A stretch of DNA of 64,000 bases. It comes from CALIZF01 sp046292445 (GTDB lineage: Bacteria > Pseudomonadota > Alphaproteobacteria > Rhodobacterales > Rhodobacteraceae). This document shows positions 25,995 to 34,119 of the stretch, piece after piece. The notes beneath the pieces were generated by a model. It did no database searches and had not been told where the DNA came from. It saw nothing but the letters and a program-made list of their open reading frames with translations. The stretch is taken from positions 124,001-188,000 of the forward strand of contig JBKBQT010000002.1 in NCBI GenBank assembly GCA_046292445.1, in the 5' to 3' direction. Made by a program: the position numbers and the translations under genes. Position 1 is the stretch's first letter. Every line of letters begins with the position of its first letter.

Positions 25995-26741
25995 TCAAGC
26001 CTCGGGCGTGATCTCGTCGCGGACAAAGGGGCGATAGAGGGCGTTGGCGCGCGTGAGATGCTCGACCATGGCGGCTTCGGCCGCATCTGCGTCGCCGAGG
26101 GCGATGGCGTCGAGTATCTTGCGGTGCTCGACGAGCGTGACGTGCTCGCTGCCGGGCAGGCGTACGAGATCGCGGTAGAATTCGCCTAGCCACCCGAACA
26201 TCGCCTCGGTCAGCGCGGGAAAGATGGAATTGCCGGTGATGGCGGCGATCTCGCGGTGAAAGGCCATGTCGCGCGTCAGGAACTGGTCCATGTCCGGCAG
26301 GCTGGCGGCATGGGCTGCCAGCCGCGCCTCGAGGCGCGCGACGTGGTCGGGGGTTGCCTTGGCGGCGGCAAGGCGCACCACTTGGACCTCAAAGAGCAGC
26401 CGTACCTCCTTGAGGTCCTCGAGGCTGCGCGGCGAGTTCTGCAGGATGTGGCTCGTGGTCATGGCCACATGGCGCATCAGTGCCGCGAAACTCGGCTCGG
26501 CAAGCCGGGCCTTCTCGCCATGGCTGATAGTGACGATCCCCATCCATTCGAGGTTCTGCAACGCCTCCCGCACCGCGGGCCTGCCGACGCCGTACCGCTC
26601 CATGAGCTCGCGCTCGGACGGCAACATGTCGCCGGGCCGGATATCGCCGACGCGGATCAGACGGATCAGCCGGTCCATGACATCCTGATAGAGCTTACGG
26701 CGACGGATCGGCTCGACCGGTGTGGGAGAGGCGCTCGGCAT
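25995..26741 (-). CDS. GntR-family transcriptional regulator, FadR subfamily
   Basis: The 248-residue product has an N-terminal winged helix (about residues 14-80; MLPSERELMERYGVGRPAVREALQNLEWMG is its core split over helices 2 and 3) and an all-helical FCD effector domain. The FCD metal/ligand residues are visible in RDMAFHREIAAITGN and LVEHRKILDAI. FadR-type regulators usually repress sugar-acid genes until a pathway acid binds. ATG 26741 is preferred to a TTG six bases earlier. The gene lies at the head of the apiose island and probably binds the two CTCAT-N3-ATGAG sites. Its own promoter region has been replaced by transposase debris. Confidence 0.9.
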   Translation of the reverse strand: MPSASPTPVEPIRRRKLYQDVMDRLIRLIRVGDIRPGDMLPSERELMERYGVGRPAVREALQNLEWMGIVTISHGEKARLAEPSFAALMRHVAMTTSHILQNSPRSLEDLKEVRLLFEVQVVRLAAAKATPDHVARLEARLAAHAASLPDMDQFLTRDMAFHREIAAITGNSIFPALTEAMFGWLGEFYRDLVRLPGSEHVTLVEHRKILDAIALGDADAAEAAMVEHLTRANALYRPFVRDEITPEA

Positions 26742-26756
26742 CGGCAACTCATCAGG

Positions 26757-27389
26757 TTATGCGACCACGTGCCATACTACTGGCGGGCGCCCGGCGCGGC
26801 AACCTCGGCCGATGCGGCGGCGACGGCCTTGGTCGATCTCAAGGCCCGTGGGCTCGGCGCCGCACCAGAACTGGCGGTCGGCGACGGCGCGCTCTGCTTC
26901 TGGAAGGCGCTCGACGAAGTCTACCCCAGCGCCCGTCACCAGCGCTGCTGGTTCCACAAGATCGCCAAGGTGCTCAACACGTTCCCGAAATCCATGCACC
27001 CCGCCGTCACCGCCGACCTGCGCGAGATCTCCCACGCCGAGACCCGCGCCGTGGCGCTCGCGGGCATCGAAACCTTAAAGGAGAAATACGTCGCCAAGTG
27101 CGCGCGCGGCGTTACCTGCCTCACAAAAGACGCGGACATCTTGCTGTCCTTCTACGACTTCCCCGCCGAGCATTGGGACCACCCGCGCACCTCGAACCCG
27201 ATCGAGAGCGTGTTCGCCACCGTCCGCCACCGAACCGTGCGCACCAAGGGCGCGCTGTCGCAGAAGACCGCGAGGCTCATGGTCTTCACCCTGGTCAGGG
27301 CGGCCTCGAAAAAATGGCGCAAGCTGAACGGCGCAAACCAGTTGCCCCGTGTCATCGAAGGCGGCACCTTTGCCGACGGCGTCCCTTAA
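26757..27389 (+). pseudogene. IS256-family transposase, 5'-truncated
   Basis: The frame encodes the C-terminal half of an IS256-type transposase: LKARGLGAAPELAVGDGA (second catalytic Asp), HQRCWFHKIAKVLN, FYDFPAEHWDHPRTSNPIES (catalytic Glu) and VFATVRHRTVRTKGALS, ending near the usual C terminus. The first Asp and the N-terminal half (about 180 residues) are absent, and the upstream part of the frame is unrelated. It cannot be functional. It marks the right boundary of the apiose island and abuts the start of the GntR-type gene. Confidence 0.9.
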
Positions 27390-27429
27390 CCCGACGCCTC
27401 AGAAAATCGCGCCGCCTGATCGCGCCGCG

Positions 27430-28302
27430 TCACCTGAATTCAGGCATAGCTTCCGCTTCAACGGTTTCACCTCTTGCGCGCCGGGCGGCGAAGACCGCGT
27501 CATCCCAGCCATCATTCTGGGTGACATGATCCCAGCTCAAACCGTCACGCTCCAGCCTGTAGGCGATCTCGGCCAGATCCTGCGCCGTCAGCGCCCCGAT
27601 CCCGCGGGCCGAGCCGCGCGGCAGACTGGCCATGCCCGCCTTGATCTCGGCCACTTCGGGGGCTGCGACCGAGCCTTCGGCGGCCAGCCAGACCAGCCTG
27701 GCCAGATGCGCGTAGACCGCATTGACGCCGTGATCGCGACTGACCGTTTCCAGATCGCGCAGGAAGGGCGTGATCCAGCGACAGACGTAGTCGGACAGGA
27801 ACCCCTCCGCCTGCGCCAGATGGGCGCGGGCCTCGATGTCATCACCGGCGCGGGCCTTTTCGGCCGCCTTTTCGAACAGCAGTGCCAGGAATTCGGACTG
27901 CACGCCGGGCGTGTCGTTCAGGTCGCGGAAATGTTGGTGACGCGCGAACCCGTGGGCAGCATAGGCTTCCGACATGGCGGCCTCGGAGTCGCCCATGATC
28001 CCCCCGTCCAGATAGAAGCCGGTATTGAGCATCACGGGCGTGGGCGGGGTCAGGAACAGCGCGGCGTAGAGACGCTGCAGTTCCATGGGTTCGCCAAGCT
28101 CGGCGGCAGCGCGGCGCAGGTCGGCAATTTCGGCCCCAAGGTGCAAACCGATCTCTTCGGCGATGGTCTCCAGATCGTCAGGGAGCGCGCTCTGGAAGGC
28201 TTCCAGATAGTCGGCTCCGGTGGCAGGCGGTGCGAAGGCGCGCGCCATGCACAGCCAGAAATCCCGCTTCGAGAAGGCCAGCCGGGCGGTGTCGTGGTGC
28301 AT
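27430..28302 (-). CDS. TorD/DmsD-family chaperone for the molybdoenzyme (ArxD-like)
   Basis: Chaperones of this family bind the Tat signal of a molybdopterin subunit and hold it until the cofactor is inserted. The 290-residue product is all-helical, with the family features LYAALFLTPPTPVMLNTGFYLDGG and the region DTPGVQSEFLALLFEKA that contains the conserved acidic helix. It is somewhat longer than TorD (about 200). The ATG at 28302 has GGAGG six bases upstream; an ATG at 28308 lies too close to it. It is the last gene of the molybdoenzyme operon, as arxD is in arxB'ABCD clusters. Confidence 0.82.
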   Translation of the reverse strand: MHHDTARLAFSKRDFWLCMARAFAPPATGADYLEAFQSALPDDLETIAEEIGLHLGAEIADLRRAAAELGEPMELQRLYAALFLTPPTPVMLNTGFYLDGGIMGDSEAAMSEAYAAHGFARHQHFRDLNDTPGVQSEFLALLFEKAAEKARAGDDIEARAHLAQAEGFLSDYVCRWITPFLRDLETVSRDHGVNAVYAHLARLVWLAAEGSVAAPEVAEIKAGMASLPRGSARGIGALTAQDLAEIAYRLERDGLSWDHVTQNDGWDDAVFAARRARGETVEAEAMPEFR

Positions 28303-28356
28303 GGTCATCCTCCGTGTCCTTTGCCGGGGCGGATCGCCCGCCCCCGCAAGGCTTCA

Positions 28357-29526
28357 TCAGGCCCGATCCTCGGCGCCCAGTTTCCATGCAGCGAAGGCAT
28401 AGATCGTGTTGGCCAGTCCGACAGCGAGAACCAGAAGCGCCCATTCCCCGGTCGAGGGGGTATAGTGCAGCAGTTCCGGCGCCCAGGTGCCCTTGAACAG
28501 CGGCACCATCTGTCCGCCGATGATGAACTCGTACCGGCTTATCAGAAGGCCCACCATCACCAGGAAGGCGGCAAGGATCTGCATCAGTCCATTCGAGCGC
28601 GTTGCAGGCAGCACCATCAGCACGAAAGGCAGGGCAATGCAGGCCCACAGCGCGATATGAAAAAGCGGGCTGGCCGTGAGATAGGCCCAGACCTGCATCC
28701 CTTCGGCATTCGACCACAGGCCGGTCACGGCTCGGCCCGCGTGCAGGATGAAGTGCAGTGCGATGGCGATGGCAAACATCCGCGCGAGGGTTCCGTCAAA
28801 AAGACTGCGGGTCTCGGGGCGCATGTTTGCGTGGTTGAAGCCGTTCTTGAGATGCGAAAAGAACACGGTGAAGGCCAGCGCCCCCATGAAGCTTTCGATC
28901 AGGAACACCACGGGAATTTCGCCGCCGAACCACATCGGGCGCATCGCCATCATGCCATAGACCGAGCCTGCGACCAGTGTCACCGCCAGTGCAAGCAGAC
29001 CGACCGCGATCATCAGCGGGTTACGCCCTGCCGAGGGCTTGTTGATCATGCTGACAAGCACGATTGCCAACAGGGCCGCGTAGGCTCCGACCAGAATGAC
29101 CTTCCAGAACAGCGGCGATGCGATCTGCAGGTTGAGCGGCGTGGCCCAGAGCGCGGTCAGCGGCGCGCCCAGTTCAAGGAACAACACTGCTACGCCGCCG
29201 ATCAACCCCGCGAACGCCAGCCAGAGCGCCCGTCGCGCAACCGGCTCGAACTCCTTCAGCCCGAAGACGTGCCAGAGCGATGCCACCATCGCCAGCCCCG
29301 TCGAGGTCAGCAGGAAGTAGTCGTAGACCACAATCGCAAAGCCCCAGTGGATCCCGGCATTCGTGGTGTTGAACTGCACCTTGCCGAATTCCAGGATCTC
29401 CATCAGCACATAGCCGCCGCCGAGGGCCAGCAGCACCAGCGCCGTGACCAGATGCAGCAGGAAGTGCATGCCCTGCCCCGGTGTCTCACGTCCGCGCGCC
29501 GGGGCCGTATCGGTCATCATTGCCAT
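28357..29526 (-). CDS. NrfD/PsrC-family membrane anchor subunit (ArxC-like)
   Basis: This 389-residue integral membrane protein has eight to ten hydrophobic helices, starting with HFLLHLVTALVLLALGGGYVLME. It belongs to the NrfD/PsrC group, which binds quinone without heme and passes electrons between the quinone pool and a periplasmic Fe-S subunit. GGAGGG precedes the ATG. It lies 16 bases after the Fe-S subunit gene. Together the three subunits form a periplasm-facing complex that exchanges electrons with the quinone pool. Confidence 0.88.
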   Translation of the reverse strand: MAMMTDTAPARGRETPGQGMHFLLHLVTALVLLALGGGYVLMEILEFGKVQFNTTNAGIHWGFAIVVYDYFLLTSTGLAMVASLWHVFGLKEFEPVARRALWLAFAGLIGGVAVLFLELGAPLTALWATPLNLQIASPLFWKVILVGAYAALLAIVLVSMINKPSAGRNPLMIAVGLLALAVTLVAGSVYGMMAMRPMWFGGEIPVVFLIESFMGALAFTVFFSHLKNGFNHANMRPETRSLFDGTLARMFAIAIALHFILHAGRAVTGLWSNAEGMQVWAYLTASPLFHIALWACIALPFVLMVLPATRSNGLMQILAAFLVMVGLLISRYEFIIGGQMVPLFKGTWAPELLHYTPSTGEWALLVLAVGLANTIYAFAAWKLGAEDRA

Positions 29527-29542
29527 TGTTCATTCCCTCCCA

Positions 29543-30301
29543 TCACGACCGGCGCGAGCGTTTGCCCGGCACCACCGGAGAGCCGCCGCCGGACAGGTAG
29601 TAGACCTGCGGCTTGTTGCCGGTTTCTTCCTTCAGGCGCACGCCGCCCTTTTCGGCGATCAGCGCGTTGACATGGCTGTCGGGGTTGTCGAGGTCACCGA
29701 AGAACCGCGATTTCGGGGCACAGACCCGCACGCAGGCCGGGGTGAATTCCTTGGTTTCGGGGTTGTCCTCGTCCAGATCGGCCACGCCTTCGGGGGCCTG
29801 GCTGATCTTGTGGTAGCAGAAGGTGCATTTGGACACGACGCCCTTGGGCTGGATGCCGATACCCTTCGATGCGTCCTCATACTCGTCCGGCATCTTGAAC
29901 GGCGGGTTCCACGACCGCCGACCGCTGGCCGGAAACTCTTCCCGGACGTCGGGCTGCACCACCGGCGCCTCGTCCATGTAGAACCGCACGCCATAGGGGC
30001 AGGCGACCATGCAGTATTTGCAGCCGATGCACTTGTTCCAGTCCACCAGAACGACGCCTGTCCCCTCGTCCTTGTAGGTGGCGCGGGTGGGGCAGACCGA
30101 GACGCAGGACGGGTTCTCGCATTGCATGCAGGGACGTGGCAGCCACGAGAGGTTCAGGTTGGGATATTCGCCTTCCGAATAGAACAGCACGTCCTGCCAG
30201 TTCTCGCCCGGAAGGCGGTTGTTCTCCATCGCGCAGGCCGTGGTGCAGGCCTGGCAGCCGGTGCAGGTTTCAAGGTCGATGACCATTCCCCATTTGGGCA
30301 T
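29543..30301 (-). CDS. Four-cluster [4Fe-4S] electron transfer subunit (DmsB/PsrB/ArxB type)
   Basis: The 252-residue product has the four cysteine clusters of DmsB-type subunits: CTGCQACTTAC, CMQCENPSCVSVCP, CIGCKYCMVACP and the split set CTFC with ACVRVC. It links the molybdopterin subunit to the NrfD anchor. It has no signal of its own and should be exported with the Tat-tagged large subunit. An extended segment between clusters (about residues 110-150, PDVREEFPASGRRSWN) is present. It starts 15 bases after the large-subunit gene. Confidence 0.9.
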   Translation of the reverse strand: MPKWGMVIDLETCTGCQACTTACAMENNRLPGENWQDVLFYSEGEYPNLNLSWLPRPCMQCENPSCVSVCPTRATYKDEGTGVVLVDWNKCIGCKYCMVACPYGVRFYMDEAPVVQPDVREEFPASGRRSWNPPFKMPDEYEDASKGIGIQPKGVVSKCTFCYHKISQAPEGVADLDEDNPETKEFTPACVRVCAPKSRFFGDLDNPDSHVNALIAEKGGVRLKEETGNKPQVYYLSGGGSPVVPGKRSRRS

Positions 30302-30316
30302 GTCGGTGTTCCTCCC

Positions 30317-32803
30317 TTACGCCTTGGCCACGCGGACCTTGGTCGAGTAATAATTCGCCTGCCCGGTGATCCGGTCGGACTGGTTGACGGTGACCTCGCC
30401 GCTGTGTTCGGTCGGCACCGCGCGCGACCAGCGGCCCGAAGCCCAGTGGCCGTATTCCATCGGCAGCACCAGCGTGTCGGGGCGCACCCCGGCATAGACG
30501 CGACAGCGCGCCTCGATGGTGCCCGCGTCTGAAGTGATCCGCACCCGGTCGCCATCGGCAATGCCGCGCTGCGCGGCGGTGGCCGGGTTGATCTCGACAA
30601 AGGCCTCGCCACGTCCGCCGACGGTCGGCTGCAGATGGGCGATGACCATCGGGATGTTGTGCCCGCGCCCTTCGGCATGCAGCGCCACCTTGGGCGTGAC
30701 CAGATACAGATCGCCCCCGCCCGGATGCACCGGCGCCTCCCAGATCGGGAACATCAGCTTGGCCGGGTCGCGGCCGGTCTTGTCGGCGATCCAGGCGGCG
30801 TTCTCCTCGAGCTTGGACGAGCGGAACTCGAACTTGCCCGATGGCGTCCGGAGCAGCTTGGCGGCCACCTCCTCCGGGGTCATCTCGCGGTTGTAGTCGG
30901 TGCCGTCCCATTCGTAGAACACGCCGTCGCGCTGCTGCCAGAAATAGGGCTTCTTGTACCACACCCCCTTTTCCACCCAGCTTTCCCACGAGTTCACGCC
31001 GTTGTCGCCGGGGTCGGTCTCGAACCCCTTGGCCAGATGGCGCAGCACGTTCTCGGCGCTGTCGAGCGCGCGGTAATAGTCGGCCATCGGGCCGTTCATC
31101 CGCTTGCCGATCTCGATGATGACGTCGCCGAAATACTTGGTGTCGTGGATGGGCGGGACGGCCGGCACCCGCAGCTGGGTCAGCGGATAGCCCTCGAAGG
31201 GATAGGTCGGGCTGTCCTGATAGCGTTCCAGATAGGTGTGGTCGGGCAGGATGATGTCGGCGTAATGCCCGGTTTCCGTCGGGAAGGGCGAGGTATCGAC
31301 GATGAAGACATCCTTCATCGCCTCTTCCCAGACCTGCCCGTTGGGCGCGGTGAAGATCGCGTTGTTCTGGTAGAAGATCACCGTGTCGAGCTTGTAGGGA
31401 TCGCCCGCCAGATGGTTCGGCCCGATCTCCTGCATCATGTTGCGCGCCAGCAGATAGCCGTCGGGCGAGCCCTTCTTGTCGATGCGCGGCTGGGACTTCC
31501 AGGCGCCGTTGCTCGCCCAGTCGTCCTTGAAGTCATTTGCATCGGCGGGCATGGGGCCGTAGCTTGGACCCATCTGATAGGCCATTCCGCCCTTGGCAAA
31601 GAGCGAGCCTACCAGTGCGTTCAGCGAATGGATCGCCATGCCGTTGTAAATGCCGTTGGTGTGCGAATGGGCGCCCCGCTCGAAGATCGCCATGGCCGGC
31701 CGGGTGCGGCCGAATTCGCGCGCTGTGGCCAGGATGTCGCGGGCGGGGATGTCGGTGATCCCGGCCGCCCATTCGACCGTGCGGTCCTTGAGCTCGATGT
31801 TCCACCATTCGACCAGACCCTTGACCCACTTCTCCTCGAACAGTGCGGGGGCCACGGTCTGACCGGCAGCAAAGCGGTTGCGCCCGTCGCGGAAGTCGCC
31901 GACGAAGCTTTTTTCCCACAGGCCTTCGGTCAGGATCACATGGGCGATGGCCAGCGCCAGCGCGCCGTCGGTGCCGGGCCGGACCAGAAGGCCCCGGTCA
32001 GACGCGGCCAGCGTGGTGTTGACATGCACATCGACCGCCGTCACGCGGGTCTTGGGCGTCTTGCGCCCGCGCATGTAGCCCCACATCTGCATGTTGTTGT
32101 TGTAAGGCCGGAAGGCTTCCAGAAAGCCGCAGCCGAACATCAGCAGATAGTTGCAGTTGCGGTAATCATGCGAGTTGTAGCTGGCGTTGCCATCGGTATA
32201 GCCCTTGGCCACGATCGACCCGTCCGAGCACATCGAGGAATGCCCGATCGGCATGTTGGGCGAGCCGTAGAGACTGCCGAACGTGCCGAGCAGCCCGGCG
32301 CAGGACGCCCCCCAGCCCCGGCCGTAGAGGATCGCGGCCCGGTGGCTTTCGCCGCGCTCGCGCAGCCCGTTCAGGCGGTCGGCCACGGTCTGCAACGCCT
32401 CATCCCAGGTGACCGGCACGAAACCCGGATCTTCGTTACGACCCTTTTTCGGGTTGGTGCGCTTCATCGGGCCGCGCCAGCGGTCGGGGTCGTAGAGGAC
32501 GTAGATGCCGAGCGGTCCCTTCGGACAGAGCTTGCCGTTCGAGATCGGGTGATCGGCGGTGCCGTAGATCGCGTGGACCCGCCCATCGGTCGTATAGACG
32601 TCGATGCCGCAGCGTGCCGGGCACTGGTGGCAGATGTTCTTGGTCACGACCGTGTTCGGCTGGCGCCGTGCGGTCTGGGCCTCGGCGCGCGAGCTTTCCA
32701 GCCCGGCCCCCGGAACCCCGAGCGCCACAGTTGCTGCAGCACCCGTCACACCCGTTGCCTGCAGGAACCGCCGCCGGCTTACCGCGGTGTTGATCTCGTC
32801 CAT
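30317..32803 (-). CDS. Periplasmic molybdopterin oxidoreductase, ArxA/ArrA/PsrA-like catalytic subunit
   Basis: The 828-residue product starts with a Tat signal, SRRRFLQATG, so it works in the periplasm. The N-terminal [4Fe-4S] motif is C-x2-C-x3-C-x27-C (CHQCPARC...LCPKG), the spacing recalled for ArxA and ArrA. The likely molybdenum ligand is the Cys in IGHSSMCSDGS. A GRGWG motif at about residue 160 is one I recall from ArxA arsenite oxidases, but that recall is unverified. Length matches ArxA/ArrA (about 830-850) better than PhsA/PsrA (about 760) or TtrA (above 1000). The substrate may be arsenite/arsenate or a sulfur or selenium oxyanion. GGAGGAG precedes the ATG. Confidence 0.85.
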   Translation of the reverse strand: MDEINTAVSRRRFLQATGVTGAAATVALGVPGAGLESSRAEAQTARRQPNTVVTKNICHQCPARCGIDVYTTDGRVHAIYGTADHPISNGKLCPKGPLGIYVLYDPDRWRGPMKRTNPKKGRNEDPGFVPVTWDEALQTVADRLNGLRERGESHRAAILYGRGWGASCAGLLGTFGSLYGSPNMPIGHSSMCSDGSIVAKGYTDGNASYNSHDYRNCNYLLMFGCGFLEAFRPYNNNMQMWGYMRGRKTPKTRVTAVDVHVNTTLAASDRGLLVRPGTDGALALAIAHVILTEGLWEKSFVGDFRDGRNRFAAGQTVAPALFEEKWVKGLVEWWNIELKDRTVEWAAGITDIPARDILATAREFGRTRPAMAIFERGAHSHTNGIYNGMAIHSLNALVGSLFAKGGMAYQMGPSYGPMPADANDFKDDWASNGAWKSQPRIDKKGSPDGYLLARNMMQEIGPNHLAGDPYKLDTVIFYQNNAIFTAPNGQVWEEAMKDVFIVDTSPFPTETGHYADIILPDHTYLERYQDSPTYPFEGYPLTQLRVPAVPPIHDTKYFGDVIIEIGKRMNGPMADYYRALDSAENVLRHLAKGFETDPGDNGVNSWESWVEKGVWYKKPYFWQQRDGVFYEWDGTDYNREMTPEEVAAKLLRTPSGKFEFRSSKLEENAAWIADKTGRDPAKLMFPIWEAPVHPGGGDLYLVTPKVALHAEGRGHNIPMVIAHLQPTVGGRGEAFVEINPATAAQRGIADGDRVRITSDAGTIEARCRVYAGVRPDTLVLPMEYGHWASGRWSRAVPTEHSGEVTVNQSDRITGQANYYSTKVRVAKA

Positions 32804-32840
32804 CCGTTTTCTCCTCCGCCTTTCGGTGGTCGTTCAAATG

Positions 32841-33902
32841 TCAGCGCCGCCTGAGGCCGTGGGCCAGGGCGGCAAGATCGGTGTCGCGGGCGCAGCCGTC
32901 GCAGACGGCATGGCTACCCCTTGGCGCAAAGCGCGCCCGGCAACGGCTGCAAACCGAAACGGTTTGGGTGATGAGGGGCTGCGGGCCTTCGAACGGCCGA
33001 TTGCCTGCCGATGTCAGCGCGAGCGCGCCGGTCTGCGTGCAGTCGCCACAGGCGATGCAGTCGGCGGCGTTGAACATAAGCGTCGCCGCCGCATCAGTCT
33101 CGGTCACGCTCAGCGCCGGGGTCGGGCAGAGGCGTGCCAGATCCCGCAAATCCCGCGGCTGCTGTGCCACTGCCAGTGCTGGAAACAGGGCGCCCGGCAA
33201 GGCGACACCATGGGCAAGACTGGCCAGTTGGGCGACCCGTCGCCGGGGGCCGGGCACCGCTACCCGCTCGGGAAGACCTGCCAGAGGGTCGACCGGGGCA
33301 GCGCCCTGCCCAGCCTGCGCCAGACGCGTGAACAGCGCGCGGCGACCCGGATTGTCGCTGCGCCCTCGGGGCGCTGGCCGCGCGCGCCAGCTTGCCAGCG
33401 GCTCGCGGCGAACCTGCACGCGGGCATCGCACCCCAGTGACGCGGCCTCGTCATTCACGGCGCGCAGGGTGGCGTCCCATGGGGCCGCCTGCCCGCCCGA
33501 GACCGGGCAGGCCTTGCACCACCCCCGATCAATCAAGGTCACATCGCCCATGGCCAACGCATCGCGCAAGGTCGCTGGCGACAGTCCGCCAAGGCAGGGC
33601 ACGCGCTCCGCACCGGCCTCCGCGCGGCGAACGCGGGCGCAGTCGTAGAGACCGGATGGGCGGACCGGGGGCGCCGAGACTGCGCCAGTCGGACAGCGCG
33701 CCTCGCAACGGCCGCATCCACTGCACGCAGCGGGGTCGATCTGGACAGCGCGCTCGGCGATCAGAATCGCCCTCTCGGGGCAGACATCGGCGCAGGCGGT
33801 GCAGGGGATGCCGGGGCGGCAGGTGCTCAGGCAAGCGCTTGGGGACAGTCGGGCAATGCCCTGCTGTTCCGCCGCGCGCGCGTTGATCGCCGTTGAAGTC
33901 AC
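32841..33902 (-). CDS. Multi-cluster [4Fe-4S] protein at the head of the molybdoenzyme operon (ArxB'-like)
   Basis: The 353-residue product carries two ferredoxin-type sets near the N terminus (CTACADVCPE and CSGCGRCEARCPTGAV), one more near residue 290 (CIACGDC) and a C-terminal CSRC...CDGC pair that looks like a zinc ribbon or rubredoxin knuckle. No signal peptide is seen, so it is probably cytoplasmic. The GTG at 33902 has AGGGGG five bases ahead; a GTG at 33929 is also in frame. It occupies the position of arxB' before the large subunit. Its exact task (electron transfer or cofactor assembly) is unknown. Confidence 0.7.
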   Translation of the reverse strand: MTSTAINARAAEQQGIARLSPSACLSTCRPGIPCTACADVCPERAILIAERAVQIDPAACSGCGRCEARCPTGAVSAPPVRPSGLYDCARVRRAEAGAERVPCLGGLSPATLRDALAMGDVTLIDRGWCKACPVSGGQAAPWDATLRAVNDEAASLGCDARVQVRREPLASWRARPAPRGRSDNPGRRALFTRLAQAGQGAAPVDPLAGLPERVAVPGPRRRVAQLASLAHGVALPGALFPALAVAQQPRDLRDLARLCPTPALSVTETDAAATLMFNAADCIACGDCTQTGALALTSAGNRPFEGPQPLITQTVSVCSRCRARFAPRGSHAVCDGCARDTDLAALAHGLRRR

Positions 33903-33980
33903 GCGTCCCCCTGGCTGCCGCGTTCGCACGTATGGCTGGCGCGGCCGGCTCGGTCTTCTTCGGGGAGGAGAATATCAGTT

Positions 33981-33998
33981 GGTATGCTGTGCCATACC
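33981..33998. repeat. Inverted repeat in the molybdoenzyme operon leader
   Basis: GGTATG-ctgtgc-CATACC is a perfect 6-bp inverted repeat 79 bases upstream of the first operon gene. On the minus strand it contains TGGCAC, but the -12 GC of a sigma-54 promoter is missing. It could be an operator or an RNA hairpin. Confidence 0.45.
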
Positions 33999-34055
33999 GG
34001 GATTCTGTCGCCGGAAACGATCTTCAAGACGCTGACGACAATATACTTTTTTGGG

Positions 34056-34106
34056 CGTCCGAATAGCCGGACGACTTGGGCGGTTTCTCGTCCGGATTTC
34101 CGGACG
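34056..34106. promoter_or_regulatory. Two tandem palindromes CGTCCG-N6-CGGACG
   Basis: Two sites, 34056-34073 and 34089-34106, share perfect half-sites CGTCCG and CGGACG around 6 bases. Their centres are 33 bp apart, about three helical turns, so both face the same side of the DNA. They lie between the response regulator gene and the operon it probably controls. On the minus strand a TATATT (34045-34040) lies just downstream of the first site, where a -35 box would overlap that site. This fits an activator-dependent sigma-70 promoter. Confidence 0.7.
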
Positions 34107-34119
34107 CCGCGACATGACC

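Noticed and set aside
23738..26011. A 757-codon plus-strand open frame across the apnL and apsD candidates
   Set aside because: Low-complexity Arg/Gly/Ala protein with no motif; the minus-strand genes are coupled and fit a pathway.
30635..32854. A 739-codon plus-strand open frame opposite the molybdopterin subunit
   Set aside because: The minus-strand frame has a Tat signal, Fe-S cysteines and an operon context; the plus frame has none and is a compositional shadow.
33981..33998. TGGCAC on the minus strand as the -24 box of a sigma-54 promoter
   Set aside because: The required GC at -12 is absent at the correct distance, and the adjacent regulator lacks the GAFTGA loop needed for sigma-54.
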